Assembly: GCA_905183005.1 (NCBI GenBank) | Contig: CAJJDO010000114.1 | Coordinates: 150,560 to 214,559 of the forward strand | Length of the DNA: 64,000 nucleotides | Direction: 5' to 3' | From: Paramecium pentaurelia | Taxonomy: Eukaryota; Ciliophora; Oligohymenophorea; Peniculida; Parameciidae | In this document: positions 46,766 to 59,562 of the stretch, in pieces | How the letters are laid out: each line of letters opens with the position of its first letter | How positions within the stretch are numbered: the stretch's first letter is position 1 | Position numbers and translations under genes: made by a program | The notes under the pieces: model-generated | Database searches by the model: none | What the model was told of the DNA's origin: nothing | What the model saw: only the letters and a program-made list of their open reading frames with translations

Positions 46766-49700
46766 TCACATTCCTTATTCAAATCTTTTTATAGCACTAT
46801 AAACTTAAACATCCAATAAACTTTCATGTGGTAATAATATTAATGCTTGACGAATTGCTCTGATTTATCTTTGCAATCTCCTTGTCTTATAAATTATTAC
46901 ATAAAACAATATAGTTGATACACTAAACCCATATATAATAGTATAAATCAAATAATTTTGATAATCCAATTCCAAAATGTCTACAGATGTGGCTATGATA
47001 GTATCATAAAATAACTCAATAGCCTAATTTAAATCATAAAAATAAGGTAATAAGATTTATGAATATTCTGGTGTGTGTAAAAAATTCTTAATTTCATCAC
47101 TATTTGTTTCCAAATCACCATTAAGTTCTTTAACAAATTTACTAGCAAACAATGATGAAACTCTAAATAATTTTAATATAAATATATATATACTCTTAAT
47201 AAATTCCATTAAATCCTTATTTAAGACGTTCTCTATTATTATTGATTTCTTCTGGTATAGGGTAATTAGGAAAATAAGTGAATTTACCATTTTCATAAGA
47301 ACAAAAAGGTAATTTTTAAGCAATATGGATACATAAATCATTTTAATATAATCCTATTAATAAATTTTTATTAGTATCACTTATTTTTGTTGATGCCACA
47401 ATATTCTAATAAATAGTTGAATAATGATTTTTTCCAGCTATATAACTGCTTTTGAATTGACTCAATAATTATTAATTATTAGTTTTAAAGAATCCATCCT
47501 TTTTTAAATATTCAGGATTTCTTGAATAAATTCCACTTTGACTTTAGTATTAACTTAATAATGGTGCATTTTTCATTAATTAACTAATAATCATTGTAGC
47601 ATCAAATTCTTATTTAAATCTTACAAATTACATACACAAATTGAGTTCTGGATAAGAATTAGTAATATTAATGTATTAGTATAAATATGAGGATAATACA
47701 AATGATGTCATTACTAACCATAGAAAAAGTAACATAAAATAAATATGAATTACTGAATACTGAGTTTCTTGAATTCTTGTGTTGATTTTAGCTCTCTATT
47801 ATAACTTTTGTTATTTTTTATTAATTTCATGTTATTATTTTAAATTCTATATTTTTTTTAATTAAGAAATTCTACAAGTAAAGAACTCTTTAAAATAGTT
47901 TACTTGTTTCCATCTGTTAATATCATTTAACAATATCTCCTTATAAGATTTATATTTAAGTAATAGTAAATCTATTTCCTTTTCTTGAACTCTTTAAATC
48001 ATAAGAAGAATTTTCTATTTATAGACATAAGGATCTATCCAAAGAGCAAATTGTAATAAAATTGCAACAATTATGATAAGCAACTCAATAAATAAAAATA
48101 TTAAATAAAGCAATTCATAATTTTCAATATTTGTAAAAAATTCATTTACAATATTATTGATTAAATTACTTACAAAATCTAATAAATTATTTAAATTTGC
48201 TTTAAAAAACATTAATCTAATTTATTCTTTAACTACATCTTCTTTGTTATCAATATCAAAAAGTTAATCTAAAATTTCAGTATATTCATTAACCATTTAA
48301 TTAAATTATAAAATTGAAATATTAAATTAATCAAAACTATATTAGCTAACTATCTTAATTTAAGCTTAATTTAACTTACCTTATTATTCCAATTTGGAAA
48401 ACTCTTTTTCAATTTCTACAATTAAAACCAACAGTTTTTCCCTTAAAATACTACTATCTTATTCTATACGATGATCATAATAGTCTCCATGTGTCATATT
48501 CAAAATCTTAATTTCTATATCCATTTAACCAAGAATAGTAAATGTATTATAAATTCTACTAAATTCATCAGGTAATCCAACAAGTGGAATTTGATATTGT
48601 AAATTATTTGTATTACTTCTTGATATAACTAATTAAAGAACAATTAAAAATAAAAGTATTGTAAAAAGAAATAAAGTGTTTATAAAAACTTTAATTAGAG
48701 TTGTTTAATATCTTTGAGAATATTGTAAATTTTTTAGAATATTAAAAACAGACATTTAAGTTCTATCTGAAGTTCCACTTGACTAAGATTATTTTGCATT
48801 TTCTTTAAATTCTTAATCTAATTCTTTGTATTGCTGAATAGCTTAAACTACATCAGGTTAATTGTTATGTTATTAAGAACTACTTTTAGGGGCATCTTAA
48901 AATTTTTAATCATCATCCTCATCTTCATAGTCATCAATTCCAATTAAGATTTCTTTATTTCCTCTTGGAGATATTAATTTAAATTGTTCATTACTTTAAT
49001 TATAAATTGGATATTTATTTGAACTGTCTTCTATTTTAGAATCTTATATTCTACTCATTTTATTGATTACAGGAGGATTTATATAAAGATTCTAATTATT
49101 ATCATTCATTTCATGTTCCAAAACAAAACAACTCTCTGTTATTTTATCATTGATTGTACTTTTTTTTATAGTACTATAAAAGCTCATTGAAAATGTTTAT
49201 CCTTATTTTTTTGGATTGACTTTTTCAATTTCATTAATTTATATCACAAATTGTGGTAATATATCACCTCCTATTACATTAAAAGATATAGAATATTTCA
49301 TTGAATATAAATTATCTTAATCTACATATTTACTTTAATTATATTTAATTAAGAATTCATTTATTAATGAAACATTTTAATCTTTTAGAAAATGAATAGA
49401 ATTGACATTTCCAACTGATATCATTTATTCTGTCTCATTTAATTCTGTATAAAATTTTTAAGATTCTTTATTTTTAACAGTACTATTAGTTCTACTTAAT
49501 TCATGATCTTAACAAAGCTAATTAAAATTATTAATTGAGAATAATAATTATTATTTTAGCATGCTTCTTGATTACATATCTGATGATTCCAATAATTGAC
49601 CTTTCTCTTCTGATATTATTTCAAATACATTAGGGATCCAAAAATATATATAACCTTTATTTAATAATTATTCAATACTAAACCCTGAACCCAAAATTTT

Positions 49701-51707
49701 AAAGATTTATTCACTAATACCTAATATCTTACCTTTTCGATCAAAAATAATAAAATCATACATCTATTTTACTTTTTAGAGAGCTCCAGTTATAATATAA
49801 TCTGAATCTTACTCATACATATGTAATAAATTCATGTTTACTGCTTGAATAAAATTAGTTTTCATTTTAATATAAACTTCTTTGGATTAATCAAAGAATG
49901 TTGAATATCCTTTTTTCAAATACTTTTTTAAAAGAGTCTCATGATATTGTTATATATATTGAGGCATTAATTGCTCAATAGAAATAATATTCATAAAATC
50001 CTTCTCATTCTCATACCCAAAAAATTTAGCTATCTAACCTCTATTTTTATTCAAAATTTAGTTCTTTTATTTTACAAAACTTACTGCCATCATTACTAAA
50101 TCTTCATTTATTAAAGTGATGTTGTTTATATATTCATTTTATGAGTTTTTCTCATTCTATAAAATTTCATCTATTTTTTATTCAATATTTAATGTTGCAT
50201 GATAATCATTTAGAATTGCTGAATATAGAATTGCCAAAAGCTTTAATTCAAGTATGTTGAAGTGTGTTAATCGAGATTACAACTTCATAGGTTCAATTGA
50301 AAATTATTAAAAAAAGAAATCTCTAATATACCATATCTTTTCACTAAGATTATAAGCACTTAATGCAAATTCCTCTATTCTTTAATAACCCTTTTCTAAA
50401 TCAATCCAAAATTTAATTTTCATATCTAATATATTAACAAAAAAATTTATAGAATCTTCATACATTAGTTCTGCCTTTCGAATATCTATTAATGATAACC
50501 TTTTGTCTTAATCATTAACTTATTTTTTTCTCTTTGACATTTTCTCTTATAATAAATTTGATATTATTGAAAAATAGACACTTTGCCTTTATGAAGCAGC
50601 TATAAATATTTTCAATTCTATGTATCCTAATGATACTCTTTTGCAAGTGTTTGTGATATAAAGGATTTTATAAAGTTATATCTATTCTAAAATTGTAGAA
50701 TCTTGAACTTTTACTTGAGCAATTACAATATCAAAAAGTTAAATTACTGTTTATTGAATCTTCACATAAATATTATCACTATCAATCATAATTTTATATT
50801 GTTTTTTAATATGATTTATTATCGAAATCATTTAAAAATGATTTGTTTTTTTATCATTAATCAAATCTATTATTGCTAATAATTTTGCTAATCCTAATTG
50901 ATGTTCAAAAATCTAATTATTCACTAATCTTTAAAAAACTTGAGTAAAAATAATTGTTATCAATGGGATTAAGATGATGAAGCAATAAAAGGTCTCTTCT
51001 TATGATATCTTAAATGACAATATTTTAATAGTAGAAACACAAAATGTAAATGAGGTCGCACTTATGTATTTCAAATTAACTTAATAGGAATAAGGTTGAA
51101 TTATGAATGAATCTATGATTAAAAGAAGAGACATAAATATTATCAGGATTGATGAAATTAATTCATCAACTATTTAGATAGCTATCATAATTGAAATATC
51201 GAATACAATCAGCAAGATATTATAATATGAATAACGTCTCAGATATATGTTTTTCTAGGGCAATAGATAGTTTCTGTGAATAAGGAAAAAGAAAATATAG
51301 CAAAGAGTTAGTGGAATCAAAGTTACTATTCCAATCAATAAATCTTCATTTTTAAATAAATGAGTGTCCAAATGTTCAATCAAAGGGATGACGATCAATA
51401 ATTGATAAAAAGTAAAGAAGCTTTTCAAAAGAATTTTCAATTTCACCTTTGTAATCATTATAATAATAATGAGCCATAGATATACACAAATGATGTACAT
51501 CACAATTTTACTAAAATGTTAGCTGTTAATTAAATATATGGGTGTTTAGAGTGTAAACCAATTGAATAATTTTTGTAGGAATTTTAATTTGTAATCTTCA
51601 TATGGTTTATCAGCAAACTTATCAAAAGAAAATAATAGGCTAATTCTTTGGAAGCAAAAAGTTATCATTATTATTGTACTATTAATATCACTCTAACTGT
51701 CTGACAT
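46766..51707 (-). CDS. Giant multi-pass membrane protein with PAS domain (paralogue of 4492-9555)
   Basis: Roughly 1,630 residues. The N-terminus MSDSQSDINST leads to about ten hydrophobic segments (YIICVYLWLIIIIMITKV, FFLIHRNYLLPQKNIYLRRY). The PAS domain lies near 49830-50060: NRGQIAKFFGYENEKDFMNI, then LMPQYIQQYHETLLKKYLKK and later FDRKGKILGISEQIF. A charged low-complexity linker follows (near 48790-49080; DDYEDEDDDQKF), then paired membrane helices flanking loops (near 48610-48720, 48020-48200 and 47700-47760). The last helix precedes the C-terminal motif RRLQRQIRAIRQALILLP, ESLLD. The same N-terminal, PAS and C-terminal blocks occur in 4492-9555. Start ATG 51705-51707, stop TGA 46766-46768. 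Exact intron positions were not all resolved. Confidence 0.8.
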
Positions 51708-51959
51708 TATCTCAACTATTTCTGATGCTCTATTTCTTAAGTACTAAACTATAAAATTAGAGTACATATATAATAAAATTTTTATTCATATTTATAAATT
51801 TATTAAGGGTATCCTTATTTTTTAAGTTATAATACTTCTTATTGCTAAAAGAATTCAATTAATTTTAATTTATTATATCAGAATTACTTTTATCAAAGAA
51901 GGAAGTAATTATTTGTAATTTAGAAATTTTCTCAATATAATTTTATATTTAATTAATTA

Positions 51960-53823
51960 ATGAAAAAGTATAAAGGTATCAATAGTCAGATAATTAACTA
52001 AAGGCTTTTTGAGAAGTATTGCCAATCTCAAAATTATTATTACACAAGAGATATTAATGATATTCTGAGCGATGCTACTACAAAAGGTGTAATTAGATAT
52101 AAAGATTGGAATTGTTATGATGAAGAAGTATAATGATATTAATAATTAGGATGAATATCTAAAACGCAGTTACAAGTTAGGAGAGTATCCTTCCAAAATT
52201 GCATTGTTAGCTGAATATTATAAGGTACTTTAAAAATATAATATAATTTAGTTTCACAGCGATATTGCAAGAATCTTTTAAGAACCAGTGGCTTCAATGC
52301 TAAACAAGTATTATGATAAAAAGAGAAAATACGAGTATTATAGAATAGCTAAGCTTATTGAAGATGAGAATAAGAAAAATCCACATAAACCTCCTAAAGG
52401 TATTGTTGGAGATAAACCATCGCCATTAAACTCATAGGAATCAAATTAAAATAATGAAGAAGAGTAAAATGAATCAAATCTGTAAAACATTCAAATTTTA
52501 AAAGAGTTGAGTTGGTTAAATTAACTATAATAAGTATTTCCTTATTTATTATATGATTAGCAAAGTGAGAAACCAGCTAAGATTAAACATGACGTATCAT
52601 AGACATTAAATGAAATTTGTAAATAAATAGGAAATTACCCTGACTAATCTTCATTATATATTCCATAAAATGTTAAATCAGAAGAAATGAAATTAGAAAA
52701 CTTTCTCTCATATTTAAATAAAAAATAAATCAATCCAAAAAAATATACTACTTAACCTTCTGATTAACTTATACAGTCATTATTATAATTGCATTAACCA
52801 AAAAATTAGAATAATATTTAGAAGAAAATTGAGATCAATTATCTATTGAAAACATAAAATAATGAATATCCAAATAATAATAAAAATTATAATTTTGTGA
52901 AAAATTCATTAGATTATTTAAATAGAAAGCAAGAAAAAAATAAGATATCTATTGATGAAATGGCAACTAAAATAGATAGTAGATTAAGTGAATCCTTAAA
53001 ATAAAAGCCTAAGAATTAATTAATCACAAGTTAAAACAATAATAAAAATACCTCTCCAACAACTTAAATTAACCAAAAAACCACAATTGGATCATTTGCT
53101 AATATTAAAACTTAATAATCTCAAACTAATCAAAACAAGAATTATATTGCTAAATTATTAATTGAAGACGATTAAATATCACCTGATATGAAATGGAAAA
53201 ACGGAGCATTAACTCATCGACCTATTTCAGGGACTCAAAATTTTTTCAATTCAGACAGAAATAGTCCATTTTTTAAGAAAATGAAATCAGAAAACGTTAA
53301 ATTTTAAAAAGCAAAAACACAACATCAATATAATAATAATTTAAATACCAAAAATTTGGTTAACAACTAACCAAAATCAAGAAAAACTACTTCTTAAAAT
53401 ATTCACATTAGACAAACTTCCAATTAAGAAAGATTGATGACTTTTCATAATAATAATGATATCAATGATTATAAAAACAAAAACACAAGGCTATTATTTT
53501 AAGAATTAAAATAATCATCAGGCCATAAAAAACATTTTTCTGATAGTAGAGGTTTATATCAAAAAGAACAATTAAATGATTTAGTCTGTTTAACTGAAAG
53601 AGGATCTAATTTTGAATTTCTATTAAAAAACAATCATACTTAATAATGCTCACCAAAAGGACATAATTTTAAAAAGATGAACAGTGGCACCTTTAATCCT
53701 CCAAAATCTAATATTCCTTTAGAAAAAGGAACTTTGATACAGCAAATGATTATAAAAGTAGCCAAGTAAAACCAATAAAAATAAATCATTAATAATAATA
53801 AGATAACATACAAACATTCTTGA
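51960..53823 (+). CDS. Unknown protein, N-terminal domain shared with 41081-42271
   Basis: Product of 604 residues after two introns (22 nt near 52127-52148 and 27 nt near 52226-52252; exact frame). The N-terminal domain reads KYCQSQNYYYTRDINDILSD, DEYLKRSYKLGEYPSKIALL, AEYYKFHSDIARIF, MLNKYYDKKRKYEYYRIAKL and aligns with the 41081 gene through ..SQN(F/Y)(F/Y)Y..DINDIL.., LLxEYYK(Y/F)H. The rest is Asn/Gln/Lys/Ser-rich and disordered, with no recognisable domain, ending NNNKITYKHS. Start ATG 51960-51962, stop TGA 53821-53823. Channel C starts 46 bp later on the same strand. A cytoskeletal adaptor role is conceivable but unsupported. Confidence 0.75.
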
Positions 53824-53869
53824 CTTTTATTTTTGTTATTATCAATCTATATATATTATTTTTATTATA

Positions 53870-56757
53870 ATGAGTTTTCATTACACAAACTATTAATCTA
53901 TTTAAGTAAATAAAGATCGAATTGATACATAAAGAGAACTGGATCATTAATTTACTAGAGTAGCAGCTAGAAAAAATAGTATGGCCATAAAAACAAAAAG
54001 TATAGGTCAAAGAATTTTAAATTTTGTTGGCAAATAGATGTCTGTCGATTATTAAGAGCGATTAGTTTTAAAAAGTTTATAAGCATAAAATGTAAATGCT
54101 AAGAAATTTATTGAAATCCTTTTAAAGCAAAAACATAATCTTAAAAATTTAAAACATAAACATTTATAAATCATTAATGATAAAGCCTTAGGAAATATTG
54201 ATAAAATATCAACATAATCAAGTTTTAAAATCTTTATAGATAAATTGTTAAAAAAAAGACTTTTGAGAATTTTTAAACCAATTGTAGAATGTTTCAGTCA
54301 TTGTATAATTGCAATTCCTTTATTGTATCCAGAAAACAGAAGAATTATTCTTTGGGATATTATTGCAATTTTATCGAAACTATATTTTCTGTATTTAATT
54401 CCTTTAGAATTGGCTTGGACAAATCAATCATTAATGTTTAATCGTTATTACACATCCACTATAGTGATGCTAATTATATTATTCATTGATTTCTTAATTG
54501 GACTAAATACTGCTTATTATAATGCAGGATCACTTATTATTGATAGGTTGGAAATCTTTAAACATTAAATTAGAAAGTCCTATGGTTTGGAATGGATTTC
54601 TACTTTAATATTAGCTGCTATTTTTATAGTATTTAAATCTCTTGAAATTACTACAATTAATGTGACTTAAAATCCTAGTTATTTAATTTTACTGACAGTA
54701 TTATCACATTAAACAAGCGTACATTATAAAGCTAGTGAATATGAATTAGCTTTGAATTTATCCAAGAAAGCCTCAAGTTACTTAGAATTATTAAAATTTT
54801 TGTTATTATTATTTTATGTCATTCACTTGTTTTCTTGCTTATGGTTCTGGGTATTTTTACATTTTTAAATTAGGTTGGTAATTATAGTCGAGAGAATTAT
54901 TAATTGAACTGGTTAGATTCTTTAAAAGATATTCCAATTTTGGATTGGACAGATGAATACTTATAATCATTTTATTATACTTGTGTAACAATGTTTACAA
55001 TAGGATATGGAGATATTGCTCCATAAAGTGGATTAGAAAAATCAATTTGCATCTTTCTTATTTTAATATCAAGTATTCAATTGCCCTATTCTATAAATAC
55101 GGTTGGTTCAATAATTGAGAAAATAACAGATTATGGAGAGGACACAAAAAATAAGTTAAGAACCATTAATAGCTATATGAATAAAAAAAAAGTGCCATAT
55201 TATTTGTAGAATTAAATTAGATAATATTTAAATCATTATTGGGAATCAATAGAAGGTTAGGATACTGAAGAAGAAAAAGTGATTATTTCTTAATTATCAG
55301 AAAATCTAAGAGAATAATTAATTATACAAGCTAATAGTCAAATATTTTCTAAGGTACCTCTATTATAAAAGAACTTTAGCATTTAATTTCAACAGAATTT
55401 ATTAAAGAAAATTAATTCCTTATAACTTTAACCTGAATAAATAATTGATCTTGATAACAGTGATATTAAATTTTATTTTGTCGACGAAGGTGAAATAGAT
55501 GTTTTAATGGAATCAGGCCAAATAATATAAAAAGCAAAAAAAGATGATGTCTTTGGATTAAAAAACTTATTTATAGGAAATATTATTAAAAATAAGAAAC
55601 TAAAAAGTGTAGGATTTACTAAACTATTAGTATTATCTAGAAATGACTTTTTGTAGGAGCTAAAAGATTTTCCAAATGATTACGAAAAGTTTTGCCATAT
55701 CAAAGATGATTTAATATATAATTACAAATCTTCTTATATTCACAGACTATGTGAATCTTGCTCATCTTAAGCACATGAAATAAATCTTTGCCCTTTGCTT
55801 CATTTTATTCCTTAAAAAGATCTTATCATAAAGCGATATTAATATGCTTTGTTTTAATAAAGAAAAGTATTTTGCAGAAGACCCTTTAAGTCTTAGAGAT
55901 TGGAAAATGATTAAATAGACAATTTAGATTTTAATGAAATCAAATAATAATTTATAAAGAAATATCACCTTCCTCAGTAATAATAAACTACCAGTAATAA
56001 CATTAATACTATGTCATTCTAAAATGGAACCCCAGAAGATTTTAAAGAATCAAAAGAATCAAAAATAGAATATTAATTGAGTTCTACAGCATAAGTCAGT
56101 TTAAAAAGAGATTCAATGTTGGCATTATCATAGATTCCAGGAGATCATATAGAATAAATAAAAAGAACTATAAATAATCATAATCGACTAAGAACTAATA
56201 AACAAATTAACAATAAGCAAATAGATTATTAATTAGATGGAATGGGGATATTAAAATAGAATAGTCTTGCTTCAAGAAGATAATCCCAAGGATTAAACAT
56301 ATTAAATATTTATTAATTAGGTTTGAATAATTAAAACAATAATAATAATTTTAAATAAAACTATGCTTAAGAATTACTTACTAGTTCTATCAATGAAATA
56401 AATTTAGATGATGAATTAAAATAGAGATATGAAAACTTAAAATTAATAAAAAGTATGAATACTTTTGATAAGGAATCTATTGAATTATTATATTTTAAAT
56501 AGCAAAATCTCTAAAAGTATATGAAAAAAGGATTAACAGAATTTGAAGTAAGCAAAATCTTTCATGATTATTATCCTTAACATAATGTTGATAGATAATT
56601 AAGAAGAATTAATAAAAATAACAATTTTTAACTATAAGATCTGATTAAAAAATATATTTCATATTTACAATATCCTGCAGAGTTTATTAAGACTTATAAT
56701 GTGTCACATTCTTATAAATATGGTGGCATAAGAATTACAGAGGAGGAAAATGTTTGA
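53870..56757 (+). CDS. Cyclic-nucleotide-gated-type K+ channel (channel C)
   Basis: Product of 954 residues with a single 23-nt intron at the end of S5 (WFW|VGNYSRE); exact frame. S1 is LSKLYFLYLIPLELAW; S2-S3 near 54460-54520; the S4 position (LTVLSHQTSVHYKASEYE) is poor in Arg; S5 LFYVIHLFSCLWFWVG; pore TCVTMFTIGYGDIAPQ (TIGYGD filter). C-linker: KLRTINSYMNKKKVPYYL. The CNB-like domain is at about 55340-55720 (IKFYFVDEGEIDVLME, KDDVFGLKNLF, TKLLVLSRNDFLQE) without a recognisable RTA cassette. Then come CESCSSQAHEINLC, a long Asn/Gln-rich linker, and a C-terminal helical module ending SYLQYPAEFIKTYNV. It is tandem with channel D (63 bp apart), to which it is most similar. Confidence 0.9.
55750..55791 (+). 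other. CX2CX4HX4C motif after the CNB domain, channel C
   Basis: Encodes CESCSSQAHEINLC followed by PLLHFIPQKDL, the same layout as channels A, B and D. Confidence 0.75.
56662..56697 (+). other. C-terminal YLxYPxxFIxxY motif, channel C
   Basis: Encodes YLQYPAEFIKTY near the C-terminus of channel C. Confidence 0.8.
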
Positions 56758-56820
56758 GAAACAATAATCTTTGACTAATTTCTATATTAATTATTAAAAT
56801 AATTTATCAATAAATTTTGT

Positions 56821-59562
56821 ATGAATTTTGATTAAATTAATTCTGAACCAGATGAGCCTAATCTAGACACTATATAAAATAAAGAAAAATTTAAATAAAG
56901 TCCAAAAGAATTAATAAAAAAAAGAAATAAAAGAAATGCATTATCGGATTATAACAAATTATAGTAATTTAACGAGCAATTGATAGTTGAAAGATAAATA
57001 TAAAATAGAGGTTCTATGCTATCTTTCTTTTTAAAAAACATTTATGTGAAGAGATTTTTAAACAGATTGTTATTAAGAAAGAAAATCAAACAATAATACT
57101 AACAAGAAATATTTAATTTGATTGATGATAAATCTGCTTACTACACAACCATTTCAAATAGGATTCAATAATTTCCATCTTTGTTAAATTTAGATTTTTT
57201 TTAAAATGTGACAAATTTAATGGAGAAAAAAGTTTATTTTGTCATCAAGAAATATATAAGCATAATTCCTATCATACAACCAGAAAATTATGCTAAAATA
57301 ACCTTTGATGTAATTGGAACGACAGCAAGATTATATTTTTTGTACTTGATTCCAGTTGATTTAGCTTGGGCATAGTATGCATTTCTATTTTAATCATTAT
57401 CTTTCATAACCATTATTATGATTACTATTTTGATAGCAGAATTCTTATTTAATTTAAATGTTGCATATTATTAGGAAGGGAATATGGTTACTGACAGAAA
57501 ATAAATCGCAAAGAATCTTATTAGCAAATCATATGGCCTAGAAATTTTTTCTACCATTATCCTTATTTTAGCTCTTATATTTCCAGATATTTAAACTTAA
57601 AAATAAGATAGTACTCCTTAAAATTTGATCTTTCTATTATTTCTTGTGCATAAGGTTAATATTGACAGAATCGTAACAGTTTATGAAACTGCTATTAATT
57701 TAAGTAAGAAGTTTTCTTCATATTTAACTTTGGTCAAATTGCTGATGTTTTTCTTCTATGTTGTTCATGTATTTGCTTGCTTATGGTATTGGGTTGGAAA
57801 ATATAATAAAAATAATCCAGAAAATTGGTTATATAGAGCAGAAATTTTGGATGATAGTTGGGACCAACAATATTTAGTTTCATTTTATTATGCCTGCGTA
57901 ACAATGTTTACAGTCGGATATGGTGATCTAACACCTAAGACATAAATAGAAAGAGTTGTAACAATTCTATTCATAATATTATCAAGTGTGCAATTACCAT
58001 ATTCTGTCAACACAGTAGGAAATATAATATAGCAAATATCTGCTTATGGCGAGGAAAGAAAAAATAAACTCAGAACTATAAACTCTTATATGTAGAGAAA
58101 AAATGTACCATATACTTTACAAAATTAAATTAGATAATACCTTGATTATTATTGGTAACTATAAGCAAGTGAAGAAAGTGAAGATGAAAAGTAAATTATT
58201 TAATAACTTCCAGAAAACTTAAGAGATACTCTTATGATTAAAGCTAATCATTCATTTTTTAATAAAGTATCATTATTTAAGGATAATTTCTCAATAGCAT
58301 TTAAGCAAAAGCTATTAAAAAAAATTAACCATTTGGTTTTATAACCTGGACAAATCATTGAAATTCCAGATGAAAAGCAAGATTGCCCTACATTATTTTA
58401 CATAGAGGAAGGTACAATAGAGGTTTTTCTTAATTAAAAGCATAAACAATGTATCAGAAAAGTAAATAAATAATAAGCTTTGGGAATAGATAATTTTATA
58501 GTAGGTACTATTACTACTGAAATTTTTAAAAGTATTGGTCTCTCTAAGTTATTAATCCTTCAAAGAAATGATTTTATAAATGTTTTAAGTTAATTTCCTG
58601 AAGATTTTGAGACATTTTGCAAATTAAAGGATGATATTTTATTTAATCAGGATCTTTAGCTATTTGAATATAATTGCATTGCTTGCGGAATGAACAGCCA
58701 CAAAGTTGTTCATTGTCCTTTTATACATTATGCTCCCTAAAAAGATTTTATTATTAAAAAGTTCAATTATTATAAAAATTAAAAGAGAAGGGATCATCTT
58801 AGATCAAATAATAAAACAAAAAGATATTTTTAGTTATCTGAATTAAATTTTCTTAAGAAATAGATTTCTATAATATCTAATAAAATAACAACTCCACATC
58901 TAGTGTAAAATAAATAATAATAAAAGTCGCTAACTTAATCAAAGAATCTTCTTAGTAATCCTCATGTTAAATCTAATAGTTAATAAAAGCCTCTAGATAT
59001 GTAGCCATTAAGACTTATTGATTATGGAGAGAAACCTATGATAATATATAATTTGCGAGGTAATACACAAAATACTTGCAGAATAAATTAAAAATCAAAC
59101 ACAAAAATACTATTTATAAATGCTGTTAAAAAAGTAATAGCTATTTAAAGATGGTTTGGTAGGAATGACTTAAGTATGATAGATAGATTTGAAACTTCAT
59201 TCGATTGTAAATTGATAAGAGAATTAATTGTTGATCTTAAGAGGGCTAAAGAAGTAAATTAAAAGGATTTGGATTCAATTGAAATGCTATTAATTAAAAC
59301 TAAGAATCTAAACAAATATGAAAGGAAACGAATGGATTAATTTGAATTAGCAAGAGAATTCAAAGTTTATTTTTCATCATTTAATTTATCAAAGATAGTT
59401 GAGAGATTAAACTTTACTAAATATTAAAAATATTACATCAGGAAATTATAAAAATTATTACCTTATTTAAAGTACCCTGGTAATTTTATCAAATAGTATA
59501 AAGTAAAATTGAAACATAAAAAATTAAAAAGATCTCATAATAATAATGTACTTCTTAATTGA
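56821..59562 (+). CDS. Cyclic-nucleotide-gated-type K+ channel (channel D)
   Basis: Intronless, 913 residues. S1 ARLYFLYLIPVDLAWAQY; S2-S3 around 57400-57470; the S4 position (FLLFLVHKVNIDRIVTVYE) has few regular basic residues; S5 FFYVVHVFACLWYWVG; pore ACVTMFTVGYGDLTPKT with an intact K+ filter; S6; C-linker KLRTINSYMQRKNVPYTL. The CNB-like domain is at about 58240-58630 (PTLFYIEEGTIEVFL, LGIDNFIVGTITTEIF, SKLLILQRNDFI), with no RTA cassette. CIACGMNSHKVVHC PFIHYAPQKDF follows. The C-terminus has a helical module: ELAREFKVYFSSFNLSKIVE, then PYLKYPGNFIKQYKV. Stop TGA 59560-59562. The absence of the tandem neighbour's S5 intron indicates intron loss or gain after duplication. Confidence 0.92.
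58675..58716 (+). other. CX2CX4HX4C motif after the CNB domain, channel D
   Basis: Encodes CIACGMNSHKVVHC directly after the CNB-like domain; Cys and His spacing identical in all four channels. Confidence 0.75.
59464..59499 (+). other. C-terminal YLxYPxxFIxxY motif, channel D
   Basis: Encodes YLKYPGNFIKQY close to the C-terminus of channel D. Confidence 0.8.
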
